DNA of 64,000 bases from Odontocerum albicorne (GCA_949825065.1 OX463852.1:19866189-19930188), one strand, 5' to 3'. Shown: positions 33,830-46,526, numbered from the stretch's first letter. The notes: a model not told the origin generated them from the letters alone. Numbers and translations: made by a program.

Positions 33830-34348
33830 CAGCGGTCGCCAAACTTTAGGACCTCACGGACCACTAAATTCATAATTTTAAATCCCGCGGACCATAGTAG
33901 GAAATTTCTTACATAATTTTTTCTTACATAAGAGGAGACATAATTTTTTATCATGGTAAGGGACGGGTTAATAAACAAAAATATATGCAAATTTCTGCGT
34001 AATGAAGGGAGTCGACGATATGTTTTAGGAATACATCCGTGTGCGGGGGCGTGGACAGAGAATAATATTACCTATAAAATATATAAAGAAGAGCCCCACT
34101 GTGAAACATTAGAAGAGTGCGCAACGAGGCAATAAGACAAAACATGTGCAATGCAGCTAGCTACACGTCTTACGAGATTGTCATGATTTCATGCATCTTG
34201 CATCGTTCATCCTTGCAAGTCACTTATTTTTCCGGGTTGGTTTGCTGTGGATTAAAAAATGCAAATAATGTCCACATTTCTCTGCGGACCAGTGAAATTT
34301 TCTCGTGGGCCACTGTTGGTCCGCAGACCACCACTTTGGCGACCAGTG
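33830..34348. mobile_element. hAT-like non-autonomous element, 519 bp
   Basis: Starts CAGCGGTCGCCAAACTT and ends with the inverse of CACTGGTCGCCAAAG. The 8-bp target is CTTTATAC on the left (33822-33829) and CTTTAT plus AC on the right once the nested piggyBac-like element is removed. No transposase. Confidence 0.75.
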
Positions 34349-34354
34349 CTTTAT

Positions 34355-34594
34355 CCCTTTCCGGTCCTATGTCGAATGTCATTCGACATCGACTTTATTC
34401 CAGTGAGTCCTATGTCAAATGTCATTCGACATTTTTTTCTTGTGAACATAAATATAGTTTTATTAAAAACAACCTTGTGAACATAAATATAGTTTTATTA
34501 AAAACAACCTGGATGTATTGTTTTACCCTGTAGTTCCGTAAATCTTTTGTGGACCTGATGGAACTTTTTTTTTTTTTTTGTGGACCGGAAAGGG
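34355..34594. mobile_element. piggyBac-like MITE, 240 bp, nested in the hAT target site
   Basis: Perfect 13-bp inverted ends CCCTTTCCGGTCC, flanked by TTAT on both sides (34351-34354, 34595-34598), close to the TTAA of piggyBac. It includes a 34-bp tandem duplication at about 34,438-34,508. It splits the right target duplication of the hAT-like element. Confidence 0.65.
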
Positions 34595-34802
34595 TTATAC
34601 TACACACTGTGACACCACAAGCAATCATCTGCATTTCTCTACACACATATTTGATAATAACGTATGTATGCCGTCTATCTCAGTAACCTGATATAAGCAA
34701 TTTGTGACAGTATAATTTTTTGCTGATTACAATATATTATATTTTTACAATTCAGCACTAAGATAAAGAGATTTATTTTAACTAACGCTAACTATATTAA
34801 TA

Positions 34803-35025
34803 TGACGACTTCAATGGTCTTATGGTAGGACATCTGTCTTCCGACCTGGAGTTTGCAAGTTCGATTCTCATTAGTACTCAGATTTTCTTTTAAAAAAGTT
34901 CCTGTCTAGTTTTCACTTAAGACTTGTGTTAACGCCTTTCTGGTTATTTAGAAGAGATTGCACATGACAATAGATCTACCAGGTTATACTGAATTCAATC
35001 AAAGTGTAATACAATACAATACTTA
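34803..35025 (+). mobile_element. tRNA-derived SINE
   Basis: The head has an A-box-like TATGGTAGGACA and B box AGTTCGATTCT (about 34,857), and the 3' end is a CAATACAATAC tail. The same family is at 43,920-44,136 and, longer, at 61.5-62.2 kb. Confidence 0.65.
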
Positions 35026-35295
35026 GAAGGGAATAGTTGAGATAATTCCAGTTAAATTTACATGCATACCCTTACATCATATCCCTTTTTGTAATCTCAG
35101 AGAAGACAGATCTTCATGCCTTTCTATCCATGCATATTCTTACCTCGTCCACATTTATATATCTCAGCTTACATGATTTTGTGTTTCTTACACTTATTAA
35201 ATTTCTCTAACTATATCCTTTTACTATTTATTACATCCTCATAAAATTCGATATGTTATATTAACTCTAAATTTAATACTTGACACATTTATTAC

Positions 35296-35960
35296 TTGAT
35301 ACTTGAGGATCAAATTGATAAAAAAGATAAAAACTCTAATGGACGGAAATCTTGGAGGGGTAACAATGTTTCATTCCAGGTACAGTTGTCCAACAAATTT
35401 GCTGCTCTGGAGGAGTTATCCATTCCATTAGAATCTAAGCTAATGATAATACAAAATATTGTTGACTGTGCTAAGACTCACTGAGGCAAATCTTCTGTAC
35501 TGAGACAATCAAGGTTAAATATAAGTAAGCATGAACTTCCAAAAGAATGATGGGAAAAGAATGCATAAGTACGATGAGAAGATATTCCATCCTACTCAAC
35601 ACTATGTAAAATGATTTGTGCTAAAATCAAAGCAAATATAGAGCAGAGCCTCAAAAAACACCTCTCCATGGGCAAGCAGCACATTATTGCTATAAAACTT
35701 GCCAGTAGATTGGTTACAAATAACCGAATTCTCGAATGCGAAATACACGGATTTGAGAGCTAACAGGAGTTAAGGACGTGATAGTAAAAATTAAAGAAAT
35801 TAAATGGCAATGGGCTGATTAATATTATTAGAATGAAGGACAAGAGATGGACATACGAGATTCTTCAATGGTATCCACCAGACAAAAAACGTCCGAGAAG
35901 AAGATCGAATATACTTTGGAGAGACGATGTGTAGAAGTTTAGCGATGTAACATGGCAGTG
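35296..35960 (+). mobile_element. RTE-like LINE remnant, internally deleted
   Basis: 5' frames (LSNKFAALEE; SLKKHLSMGKQHII) are linker/endonuclease-side segments, and close behind comes the C-terminal block DKRWTYEILQWYPPDKKRPR followed by RSNILWRDDV. The reverse-transcriptase core is missing. Confidence 0.55.
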
Positions 35961-37065
35961 ACGTGCTCAGTACTGGTGTCACATTTGATAGCTGTGTTTT
36001 GCACTGGTATCGGACCATTACAATATCTGGAGACTTTGGTAATGCCGATATATTACGAAATTTGGATAATTATTTGATTAATTCTGAACTAGAATATGCT
36101 TTGAATGTTTGTGCTCCCCACCATGCAAAATATGTTGGAATAAATGCAATAAAAGTTTGGTAGATATTTATGGTGTAGAACAGAGGTGATTCAAAATATG
36201 CACACCATATCAAACTTTTGACAGTATGAAATAATAGATGTCTCATAACAAGAAGGTTTTATTCATATAAAAAGTACTGAAATGTAATTTCAAGTGTCCC
36301 ACAAAATTAGAGGCCCTTAGTTTTTATGTTTCCAATAATTAAAAACATACTAGAAATCATCCACTATTCTATGTTCTAGCTTACAGCACCAATGTGATGG
36401 GTCGACACTCAGTGATGTGTGCAGTTGAAAGATATTTAACCACAAGATTGACACATTGGATATACAATATATTCTCGGTTCGACTATAAGAAGAATCCTC
36501 AGTAGAATTTTTCCAAATGAACAAAAATCACAAACGCATTATGTAACAGAAGAAATTCATACAATGTGGACATTAAAAGAAATATATATTTAGACCAGTG
36601 AAACATAATTATCTTATTTACATGTGAAAAATATGTACGAAAATGACATTATCCAGAGCTAGAAGATCATTGAGATCAAAATAAAAACAGGATGAGAGTC
36701 GAACTGCTTCATGACAGTGCTTAGTGAAAGAACTATGATTTAGGAAAATTGCTCTCATGCAGGGTAATTGGAAGATGTAGTTGGATGATAGTGAAAAGAG
36801 AAACACTAGGCAAAGGTAGGTATGCACTGGCTGGAACCTTGTTGCACATGATTTTGTGTTATACATACTCAATACAATAATCACTCAAAGCAGCGGCGGC
36901 TTTGCTGGCAATATGAGTTGAAGAAAATTCGCTCTTGATTTCGGGGCCTATACATTAGGACATGGATTCGAGAATAGCTGACTCTAATATTGAGGCCTAT
37001 TAACTTTTTCAGAAATCCACCCGATGCTAGTGTTTCAGAAAAGAAATTCATATGAGCAATACTTT
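35961..37065. other. No feature recognised
   Basis: AT-rich DNA with short chance ORFs only. Confidence 0.4.
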
Positions 37066-37276
37066 TTTTCTCTATCCTTAGCATAAATATTCACGGTAGA
37101 CTTTTTAAATAAACAGTTGTAAAGAGTCTTTTTTCCTTTATCCGTAGCATAAATATTCACAGTAGCCATTTTAAATAAACAGTTGTAAAAAGTCTTTTTT
37201 CCTCTATCCGTAGCATAAATATTCACAGTAGCCATTTTAAATAAACAGTTGTAAAGAGTCTTTTTTCCTCATCCGA
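37066..37276 (-). repeat. 66-bp tandem repeat, three copies
   Basis: GCATAAATATTCAC recurs at 37081, 37147 and 37213. Confidence 0.85.
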
Positions 37277-37522
37277 ACATTTGTTTTTTTATTTCTATTA
37301 TATCATATTAAATTGCATAATGATATCACTATCAGAATTTTGGATATTTTTTAAATAAATATATTTATATCCGATTTGATCGATTAATTTTTTCAAGTAA
37401 AAGTTAGGCACATCGATATTATTTGAAACTCAGAGTTTCAGAATAAATAATAAGAATAAAAAATAAGTTTGGTATCCTGTAAAGTTTTATTCAATATTTC
37501 TGAATTTTACAAAAAAAAAGAA

Positions 37523-39648
37523 TTAACAAGCACATGGAATACACGGAGATGGTTGACAGGGTTGAGGTTGTGGTTGACCACATGGTTGTGGGCATGGTGA
37601 TTGAGGAGGTGGTGGTGCACATGGTTGTGGACATGGTGGTGGAGGAGGTGGTAGTGGGCATGGTGGAGGTGGTGGTAGGCATGGTGGAGGTGGTTGTGCG
37701 CATGGTTGTGCGCATGGTTGTGGGCATGGTGGAGGTGGTGGTGGGCAAGGTTGTGGGCATGGTGGAGGTGGTTGTGCGCTTGGTTGTGGGCATAGTGGTG
37801 GTGGGCATGGAGGAGAGGGTGGTTCACATGGTGGAGGGGGTGGTGGACTTGGTTGTTGGCATGGTGAAGGTGGTGGTGTGAGTGGTTGTGGGCATGGTGG
37901 GGGTGGAGGTGGTGGCGGGCAAGGCAGAGGGGGTGGTGCACATGGTGGAGGTGATGTGGGGCATGGTTGTGGGCATGATGGAGGTGGTGGTGCGCTTGGT
38001 TGTGGGCATGGTGGAGATGGTGGTACGCATGGTGGAGGTGGTGGTGCGTATGGTGGAGGTTGTGGTGCGCATGGTGGAGGTGGTGATGGGCATGGTTGTG
38101 CGCATAGTTGGGGTGGAGGAGGGGGCGGAGGAGGTGGTGGAGGAGGTGGTGGAGGAGGTGGAGGAGGAGGTGGGGGAGGAGGTGGTTCGCATGGTTGTGG
38201 GCATGGTGGTGGTGGAGGTGGTGGGGGGCATAGTTGTGGGCATGGTGGAGGAGCACATGGTTGAGGATATGGTATACAAGCAGATTGTACACTCTGAAAG
38301 TAAAAAAACAATTAAAAAAAGGTTTACTATCGATTCTATTCTACTCTGTGATAATTTATTTGGAAAAAGGGGCACTAATGGAATTGGATATAGATGTAGT
38401 AGTACCAGGTTGAATGGCATCACTGTTGCAGGTATTCAATATTGTCATTAACAAAAGATTCAAGGACAATTTTAGAAAATAATATAACAATTGGCTATTA
38501 GCGGGAAATCACTCAACGACACCATCCTCCTTCAGTTTCCCTCTTAAGTGAATGGATTGTGAGAGTCTGACATAAAATTGAACCTGAATAAATCATATAT
38601 GACTTATAAATATTTGGCTTCCAACAATTTGGGTGGGACGGAAGACATCTTATGTGGAGATTCGATCAATTCTGAATGAACAGTTTGACCATTAGACAAA
38701 TTAATATTTGTAATACATTTAAACATCTTTAGTATTAATTATGTTCACTTTTTGTCAAAATATCTTAATGAAAAATCAATGGGCGGCATTAAATTTGATA
38801 TCGCATTATTTTTGGGCAAATGTTATTATTATTATTGAATGTCAGAGCTCTTGGTGACTATGGCAACTATTCAGTGTTTCTTAATGTTCACAAAAAAGGA
38901 TTATGATATTAAATTTTCAAATTCGCCTCACTTTTTCGTTTTATTAAAAAGTTTTATTAATTTTTAATATTGTATGTGTTGTAGAGTATTCATAGAAACT
39001 GTTGTAGGCAAATTTAGAAATTAAGTCATTGTTTAGTATAAAACAAAATACAATACAAAACTTTATTATTTATTGAGAAAGTTAGTAAGTCCTTGTGTCA
39101 AGATATGTACTATTCAAGTTAATGCATATTCAACTCAGGATACCATAAGATAATAATAACAATACATCAGAATTGGTTGAATTTCTTACTTAATTTGCAT
39201 TTAATATATGAACCATGTAGAGATAGAAAGCCTGTAATTAGGTTTTGAAATAAATTCAATCAGCTAACCGGAAGCACTTTGCTTTGAAAGGACTTTGAAG
39301 AAGTCGATAAATTGAGGTTTTGAAACAGAGAGTCAGAGACAAATTGTGATGGCAAAATCTGCTATGACCAAACATATGAATATAATATATGTAACATATA
39401 TGGAAAAATTGACCTTCTCAACACCAAAATTTATTAAAAATAAAAAATACAGAACTGAGAAAGCAGGCGTTATGTACTGCTTCTTGCAGTGAACCACTGA
39501 CTTTAAGTAGTTAACTTTAAGTAGTTAGTTGACTTTAACCAGTTACATTCAAACTATTTTCTAAGAGAAAAAAACATATTTTAATTCCTACCTGTACCAC
39601 CAACAATACCAAAAGACCAGAAAGTCCAAACATTGTCTTGGAAGCCAT
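37523..39648 (-). CDS. CP11, secreted Cys/Pro-rich protein with long poly-Pro run
   Basis: Exon 1 (39648-39592) encodes MASKTMFGLSGLLVLLVVQ, with GTACAG as the last codons. Exon 2 (38293-37523) reads SVQSACIPYPQPCAPPPC to CIPCAC and TAA, 256 residues; the precursor of 275 residues is the second longest after CP5. Near its N-terminus, after CPQPCE, is an uninterrupted run of more than 20 Pro, which breaks the usual Cys spacing. The rest has more Gln and Ser and many PCPQPC links. The 1,298-bp intron is the longest of the CP genes. TATA box is TATATAAT. Polyadenylation signal at 37491-37486. Head-to-head with CP12. Confidence 0.85.
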
Positions 39649-39674
39649 CTTCTGTACAGAAGCTGGTACAGCAC

Positions 39675-39709
39675 TGATGCTAGACTCCTCTCTGCACCAC
39701 TATTATATA
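39675..39709 (-). promoter_or_regulatory. CP11 core promoter
   Basis: TATATAAT-type TATA box (39709-39701) and TCAGT with A at 39675, 27 nt before the ATG. GAGATAAGTGCTT lies upstream. Confidence 0.7.
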
Positions 39710-40389
39710 CCTCACATTGCTACACCACAAGCACTTATCTCATTGCTTTTTACTCACATTTTAATATGTGTGCTATTTATCTGTACAACCTGACAATTTT
39801 GCTGAATTAACATTACATTTCATTTAATACTTCAGAGATAAGACATTTCTCTAATTTGAATGATTCACAAGAACTGTAGATTACATGATTTGAATGTGTC
39901 TCATACATTTAAGGTATTACCTATATGACGGTAGACAATTTGATATTTTCCTGATTGAAGTAGTTTATATTTTACGTAGATCATTTCACCTCTTTACACT
40001 ATAAAGATTTTACTTCATTTTTTAGATTTGCTTACAAATCATTTAATTACTTACCTTATATGTGTACTATTCACAGGAGTTGAACCTTCTCGTTTAATAT
40101 TTGAATCATTCAGAGGAATTGCAACTAACGTCACTTTTTTGCTAACTCAAGTATTATGATAATAATGTACGCATCTTATCACAAAGTTACATGGCTATAT
40201 TCAATTTGATATTTTGCTGAATGCTGTAATTTGTGTTTAATCTAAGACACAACATTTTCGAGAGTAAAATATTTTATAATTATTCGTTACATCACTTTTC
40301 TTTGATACTGTTATAAAATCTAATTACTGAAAATACCACAAAATGAACAAGTGTTAAGCAGAAAGTCTTATTGGTGTATCAGTGTGAGG

Positions 40390-40425
40390 TATAAATAGTG
40401 ATGCAGAGTGGAGCCTGGCATCAGT
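40390..40425 (+). promoter_or_regulatory. CP12 core promoter
   Basis: TATAAATA at 40390-40397 and TCAGT with A at 40423, 27 nt before the ATG. Confidence 0.75.
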
Positions 40426-40449
40426 GCTGTCCCAACTTCTGTACAGAAG

Positions 40450-42070
40450 ATGGCTTCCAAGACAATGTTTGGACTTTCTGGCCTTTTGGTTCTACTAGTT
40501 GTGCAGGTATAGGTTATAATTTTTTTCATTAATCTTGTTCTTTGGAAATTGTAATCAAATAAGCATTCAGAGTTGAGCAAGTATTTCCTTTCATTTGACA
40601 CACATTAATATATCTGAATTAGTGTTTTGAACATATTGAAGAGAATGGCTGGGAGACAATATTGTGTTGGGCCCCAGTAATCGAACCTTCATTTTTAGAC
40701 CCAAATATGTGTGTACTAACACCCAAATATGTACCCACTCCCGAGAGTGGGCACGGAACTCGCGATTAGTTTTTTAATGTGTTGGCAAAACTACTGATTG
40801 GCACGTGCAAATATTGTAACTATACAAACTTTTTTAACATGTTGGCACATTTTTTTTTATTGAATACCTTCGGGAATCGAACCCAAAACCCTCGGGTGGA
40901 AATCAAGAATCTTACCACTAGGCTATGTAGGTTGTCTATAAGTATTAATAATATGTTTTGAGGTTTTTATGGTTCTTTGTATCAGATGTTTAAGGTCTAA
41001 GGATTGTACTGTGTGGTTTGACTTATGATACCAATGTTTTGAAAACATTGCAGTTTTCATCTTCTCGGTTTGTTTGTATTCAAAATATCTGTATCATAGC
41101 CAAACCATATGGCACAACCCTTAAAATGTCCTTATACATCTTATACGAAGAACCACTAAAACCTCAAAACATATTATGAAAACTTGTAGATGACCTCCAA
41201 CCTCCTGTAGCCAAACCACACGTGGAAAGACATAAACATTGAGTAAAGGAATGAGGCTAGTTATATTTTGCTTTCATCTTGAAGTGACATGTCTATTGGT
41301 TTACTTTTTATATTTTTTGTGTAAATATCAGTTACTCAGAAAACGTAAATGAGACCATGGTTTTTTTTTACCATGATGTAGCCTTAGAGGACACATTATG
41401 CTAGAAGTTTTAAATTCATTAGACATTCAATTTCTTTTAACATACTATATGATAATTTTACTTATTTCAGAGCGTACAACCAGCTTGTATACCCTATTCA
41501 CACTCATGTGTTGCTACACCTCAACCTTGTGCTCCACCACCTCCTCCACCCCCTCCACCATGCTCACCACCCCCTCCAATACCACAACCTTGTGCTCCCT
41601 CACCACAACCATGTGCCCCAGCACCTCCTCCGCCATGCCCGCCACCACCTCCACCTCCTCAACCTTGTGCTCCACCATCACCTTCACCATGCCCACCCCC
41701 ACCTCCACCACCACAACCTTGTGCTCCACTACCACCTCCGCCATGTCCATCCCCACAACCATGTGCTCCACCACCTCTTCCACCGTGCCCACCACCACCA
41801 CCACCACCTCCACCACCACAATATTGTGCTCCACTACCACCTCCACCATGTCAAACACCGTGTCCCCCACCATGCCCACCACCACAACCTTGTGCTCCCC
41901 AACCACCTCCACCATGCCCATCACCAGAACCTTGTGCTCCCTCACCACCTCCACCATGTCCACCACCACCTCCACCGTGCCCACCACCACCACCACAACC
42001 ATGCCCTCAACCATGTGCTCCGCCACCATGTCAACCATGCCCACCACCATGTGTTCCCATTGCTTGCTAA
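40450..42070 (+). CDS. CP12, secreted Cys/Pro-rich protein, two exons
   Basis: Exon 1 (40450-40506) encodes MASKTMFGLSGLLVLLVVQ with a GTATAG donor. Exon 2 (41471-42070) follows a TTTCAG acceptor. Translated codon by codon it is open from SVQPACIPYSHSCVATPQPC to CPPPCVPIAC and TAA, 199 residues, so the precursor is 218. It is one of the more diverged members: more PPPPQPC than CPPPPPPC, a His near the start, one Tyr replacing Pro (PPPQYC), and CVPIAC at the end instead of CVPCAC. AATAAA at 42100-42105. The 964-bp intron holds a SINE-like segment (40,858-40,938) in which a tRNA-like head lies on the minus strand. Confidence 0.85.
40858..40938 (-). mobile_element. tRNA-derived SINE head in CP12 intron
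   Basis: Minus strand: CATAGCCTAGTGGTAAGA (A-box region) and GGTTTTGGGTTCGATTCCC (B box). It would not fold as a complete tRNA. Confidence 0.55.
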
Positions 42071-42105
42071 TTTAAACAGATTATATACAAAAAATATTCA
42101 ATAAA

Positions 42106-43255
42106 ACAACTATCTGAACTATTTCTTTTCTTTTTATCCATTTTCGCACTTTATTTTGGATGAAAAATATATTTGGTTAGTCGCCTACAAAAACCTTTTC
42201 AATTCTGCAATTTCTTTAAATTCTATGTAGAGGAATTGCAAAAAAAATCTTAATAGTATCAATTATTTGATTCACTCCTGGTATACATAATTACTTTTCA
42301 ATCATTGCCTAGAACAGCTATGCCTAGGGTATTTAAAAGAATATTATTTACATAACTAACTTGAGCTGTTGAAACTGATCAATGTTCAGGACTAAATTTT
42401 TTAGGATGAGTTCAGACTCTTAGAGAAACATTGCCAATAATTAGGTTTAAATAAGTTAAGATATTATTTTGAAATAAATATTTGATTTTTTTCTTTTGTT
42501 ATTATTTTTCAATATTTTACATGTGTTTGTTCAAAAACAAAGAACGTTTTATTAATTAATTTAGTTTTAACGATTCGACAAAAGAATCTGTAAAAATTCA
42601 AAAGACTAATTTATTATTTTAAAATTATCGAGACAAATATGTGTTTCAAAAGTTAAAATAAACAAGTTACTAACATATTTTTACTGTTCAGAGCATAAAA
42701 TTGCAAGAAACGTGAAAAAAAATTAACTTTTTTTCAATAAAATAAAAATTTCCATTTAAACTACAGGGAGATGTGTTATCATTGAATTGGCAGGAGCTCA
42801 CTGTAAAAGCAGAATATTACCATATTGGCCCGACAATAAGGCAACTCTGATTACAAGGTGACTCCCATTTTTTTAAATTTCTTAAATAAAAAAAATTACC
42901 CTTCTTTTTTATCAATAGATTCATAGTTTCCTTTCTTTAGAATGCCTTTTTTGTAGAATATGTAAATATATATTCTTCGTATTCAGTTATACCAATTTTA
43001 TGTCAGCTTCACAGTTATTTGTAGATTCTACAGCACCCACTACCATAGCCTTACGATTGGAATTGTAACTCCTGCGAGTTCCTTGATTGATTTGATTTTT
43101 TGAGTTCCTAGGATATCAAGAACATATTTTCGAGGCTATAAGAATATGAAAAATGTAGTACAAAAAATAAGATAAAATACAACTATCAGAAACTCTGTCA
43201 ACAGCATGCTCTTTGTCAATAAGCTCATTTAAAAATATTGTAAGACCGAAATGAA
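42106..43255. other. Gap after CP12, no gene seen
   Basis: AT-rich and without ORFs or structured repeats I can support. Confidence 0.4.
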
Positions 43256-43331
43256 AAGAAGTATTTGGGGCAATATAGCTGTGTCGATCATCATGCGATG
43301 ACCGAGACAGCTATATTGCCCTAAATACTTC
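43256..43331. repeat. Foldback repeat, about 35-bp arms
   Basis: AGAAGTATTTGGGGCAATAT and the following bases pair with an inverted arm after a short loop, with a few mismatches. MITE-like. Confidence 0.65.
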
Positions 43332-43919
43332 TGAAGAATTTATTATCCATTTGTTTGACACCCAAATATAAAGTGATATTTTCGTATTCGTTCTTTAAAT
43401 AAAAACCTTGCCTTATAGTCCGGTCTATATAATAAGTTTGAAAACTTAATTTTTCACAATGAAAGGTATATTTGGCAGATACATATTTGAAAAAATTTAT
43501 TGATGTATTTTATTTTACTGTCAAAAGCAACTTTGTTGTTATTTTGATTTTATATATAAATCAATATTTATAATGATTTAAAATAGCAGGGTAAAACAAC
43601 CTAAACCAAAATTACTGAAATAGTTTTGAATAAAAGTAGTTCATGAGTAGCATGCTAATTTAGATTTAATAATCGCTGTAATAGTGCTATTCTTTCAAAG
43701 TAGCTTTAACCACACTGGTAAATTATTCTATAAACAAGAACTTTCCTATGGTAGAAGTGGGGTGGATGAATACTTGCACTCACTGTCAGTACAGACCATG
43801 CATCATTAAGGAAGTCACCTACATTTTAGCTATATGAAAACCATTTTTTGGAAAAAAAATTGAATTTGAGTAGGAAAAGAATGTTTGTTTATTTCAATAA
43901 TCTGCTTAAAATTGAACTT

Positions 43920-44136
43920 GATGACCCCATATCTTAGTTGGTCTAAGCCTGTCTTCCAGCCAAGGAGATTGCGGGTTGCATTGGACGTGTCCCCAGATTT
44001 TTAAAAAAGGGTTTCAGTCTGATTTTCACTTAAGGTCTCTTTAACGTATTTCTGATTGATTAGAAAAGATTGCCACAAGACAATAAATCCGACAGGTTTT
44101 AATGTATACAATCACAGTGAAATACAATACAATACA
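43920..44136 (+). mobile_element. tRNA-derived SINE
   Basis: Head with TTAGTTGGTCTAAGCC; the B-box position has GGGTTGCATTGG, mutated. Tail CAATACAATACAA. Same family as 34,803-35,025. Confidence 0.6.
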
Positions 44137-44329
44137 ACCTTTTCTTTACTGATTTCTAATAAATAGCAATAAGCAACCTAGAAATACAATACTTCTCCAA
44201 AACTCTGATTAAAATAATTATTTTTAAAACTGTTCAGAATATTTTTTTCAAGTATATTGCTAGGTTCCCCTATACATGCCCTATGATTTTAAATTATTGT
44301 ATAAATATAATCACATTTTTCTTTCAGCG

Positions 44330-44700
44330 TTTGAGTACAGTAGCCTTCCCTTATCTGCATTATTCACCTTACTTCATGCATCACATCATCAAAAGAAGAA
44401 GAGTGAGTAAAGTATAGTAAGAGATTTCGAAAGAGAATAAGAGAGAGACCACATTCACATAACTTTTATTACAGAACATTGTTAAAATTGTTCTAATTTA
44501 TCATTAGTTTTTATTGTTATTCTCTTACTGTTAAAATTATTAAATACAATTTTTAGAATCAATTCCTAAGTTACTAAATTAATTGTGTGTATATAGGAAA
44601 AAAAACATTGGATATATGGGGCTCAGTACTATCCATGATTTCAAGCATCCACTGGGTGTTTTGGAACATATCACCTGTGGATAAGGGGAACATAGCCATT
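44330..44700 (+). mobile_element. Tigger-like non-autonomous element
   Basis: Left end CAGTAGCCTTCCCTTATCTG and right end GGATAAGGGGAACAT are roughly inverted. The 3' part has CAGTACTATCCATGATTTC and a CATCCACTGGGTGTT block, like the intronic tails of CP1, CP5 and CP8. Confidence 0.5.
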
Positions 44701-45001
44701 TAGGCAAAATATTTTTAATAACTGGGATTTAATCATATTGTTAATTTTATTTTAACAAACTAAAAAAAAACCTTAACCAATTGCCAAGTAGAAATCATAC
44801 CTGGTAAAATTGTTTAACTAAATATACACCAACCAGACATGTAGTAATTAAAAAATATATGTGCAAAAAAACTGATATATTTGCAATTTAATTGTGAATT
44901 ACAATAAAATGAACCATCAGAGATACATTTTAAAATTTTCTCTGTCATAAAGTTTAATTTTACAAAAAAAAAATGTTTTCATAAAATTAGAGCTCTTCCA
45001 A

Positions 45002-46469
45002 TTAACAGGCACATGGGCATGGTGCAGGTGGGGGAGGAGCACAAGGTTGTGGTGGAGGACATGGTGGAGGTGGTGATGGAGTACAAGGTTGTGGTGGTGA
45101 GGGTGGGCATGGTGGAGATAGTGGCAGAGCACAAGGTTGTGGTGGTGAGCATGCTGGAGGTGGCGGGCATGGTGGAGGTGGTGGAGGGGGTGGAGGGGGT
45201 GGAGGGGGTGGGCATGGTGGAGGTGGTGGGCATGATGGAGGTGGTGGTGGGCATAGTGGAGGTGATGGTGGGGATGGTGGAGGTGGTGGTGGGCATGGTG
45301 GAGGTGGTGGGCATGGTGGAGGTGGTGGGCATGGTGGAGGCGGTGGTGGGCATAGTGGAGGTGTTGGTGGAGCACAAAGTTGGGGTGGTGGGCATGCTTG
45401 AGGTGGTGGTAGTGGACTTGCTGGAGGAGCACATGATTGTGATTGTCCACATGGAAGACAAACGGTTCGGATGCAGGCTGAATATGAACCCTGGAAATAA
45501 TTATTATTGGATTGTTTATGAAAAATATATTCGAATTTGTAAAACATAAAAAAATTTACAATATAAATAATTTTCTATATTACGAGTTTTATCCCTTAAA
45601 ATTGCTAACTGGTTGTGAATTGACGTGTATAATCTGTTTGAATGACGTATATAATCTGTTTCAAGCAGACAATGAAGAGCTTACAAACAAAGATCTGCTT
45701 AAAATATAAAAGCGAAATTCAAGAAACTGAAACTCCCATTCATTTACAGATAAGGGATGAAACATAGAATAAACATTCAAAATCTTGAAATTAATTTAAA
45801 TTCTTAAAAATCAAACATAGAGCTAGACAGTCAGTTACAATATGCTGCAGCTTATATGAAAATATATTTTATAAGGATAAAAAGAATTACTTGCAAGCAA
45901 ATGAGAATTGAAGTTTTTGTCAGAGAAAAGCAGTAAATAATGAAAATGTCTAGATAAACGGTTTTTTACTAATAATCTATCGAAGTATTTTATTTTTCCC
46001 CTAATTTTGTTTCATTTATAAAATTTATACATTATTATTATAGATTGTTTATTTTTACCAGGTCAAATATGGTTTTTGAGGATGTTTAATTTATAATAAT
46101 AATGTTATTGGGAAACATTTGACCCCTTTCAAGTGATGATTAGAAACAAATCAACCTGATTATAATCGGTGGCCATGTTTATTTATTTTATTTCTCTCAT
46201 GTCTAATATTCTATATAAAATATCCTATTTACTCAAAATATTTTTGTTAGTAATAAGTCCTGGCCTACTTATCAATGAGTTACCTACTTTTAATCCTCTA
46301 AGAAATTGTAAAAAACACATCGGGATACTTTTGATGCTTGGTTGAGCATCCTACCCAATTGTGAAGAAGATAAGCACGTGAAAGAAAAATGATAAGGTGT
46401 AAAGTCTCTTACCTGTAAGGCTAGTAAAAATAGAAGACATGACACTCCGAACTTCTTGAAAGAACCCAT
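45002..46469 (-). CDS. CP13, diverged Cys/Pro-rich secreted protein
   Basis: Exon 1 (46469-46413) encodes MGSFKKFGVSCLLFLLALQ: same length and phase as the family but a different signal peptide. Exon 2 (45490-45002) starts GSYSACIRTVCLPCGQSQSC, lacks the SVQPACIP start, then becomes CAPP/CPPPPPPC repeats with a run of about 14 Pro and ends APCPCAC, TAA. The precursor is 181 residues. The N-terminal charged residues and extra Cys suggest an older branch that links the amplified CP genes to the Gln/Pro gene next to it. No clear AATAAA. Head-to-head with the Gln/Pro gene at 47.5 kb. Confidence 0.8.
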
Positions 46470-46494
46470 CTTTCTGTGCTAAAATTGAGTAAAC

Positions 46495-46526
46495 TGAATG
46501 AAGAACACTTTTTCAGCTTATTTATA
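46495..46526 (-). promoter_or_regulatory. CP13 core promoter
   Basis: TATAAATA (46526-46519) and TCAGT with A at 46495; leader of 26 nt, as in the rest of the family despite the diverged exon 1. Confidence 0.7.

Noticed and set aside
33622..33849. 75-residue ORF
   Set aside because: It overlaps the decayed CP10 leader and promoter read on the wrong strand and runs into a transposon end.
842..46469. Collagen or spider-silk identity for the CP proteins
   Set aside because: No Gly-X-Y periodicity, Gly nearly absent, and the Cys-rich poly-Pro pattern fits neither family.
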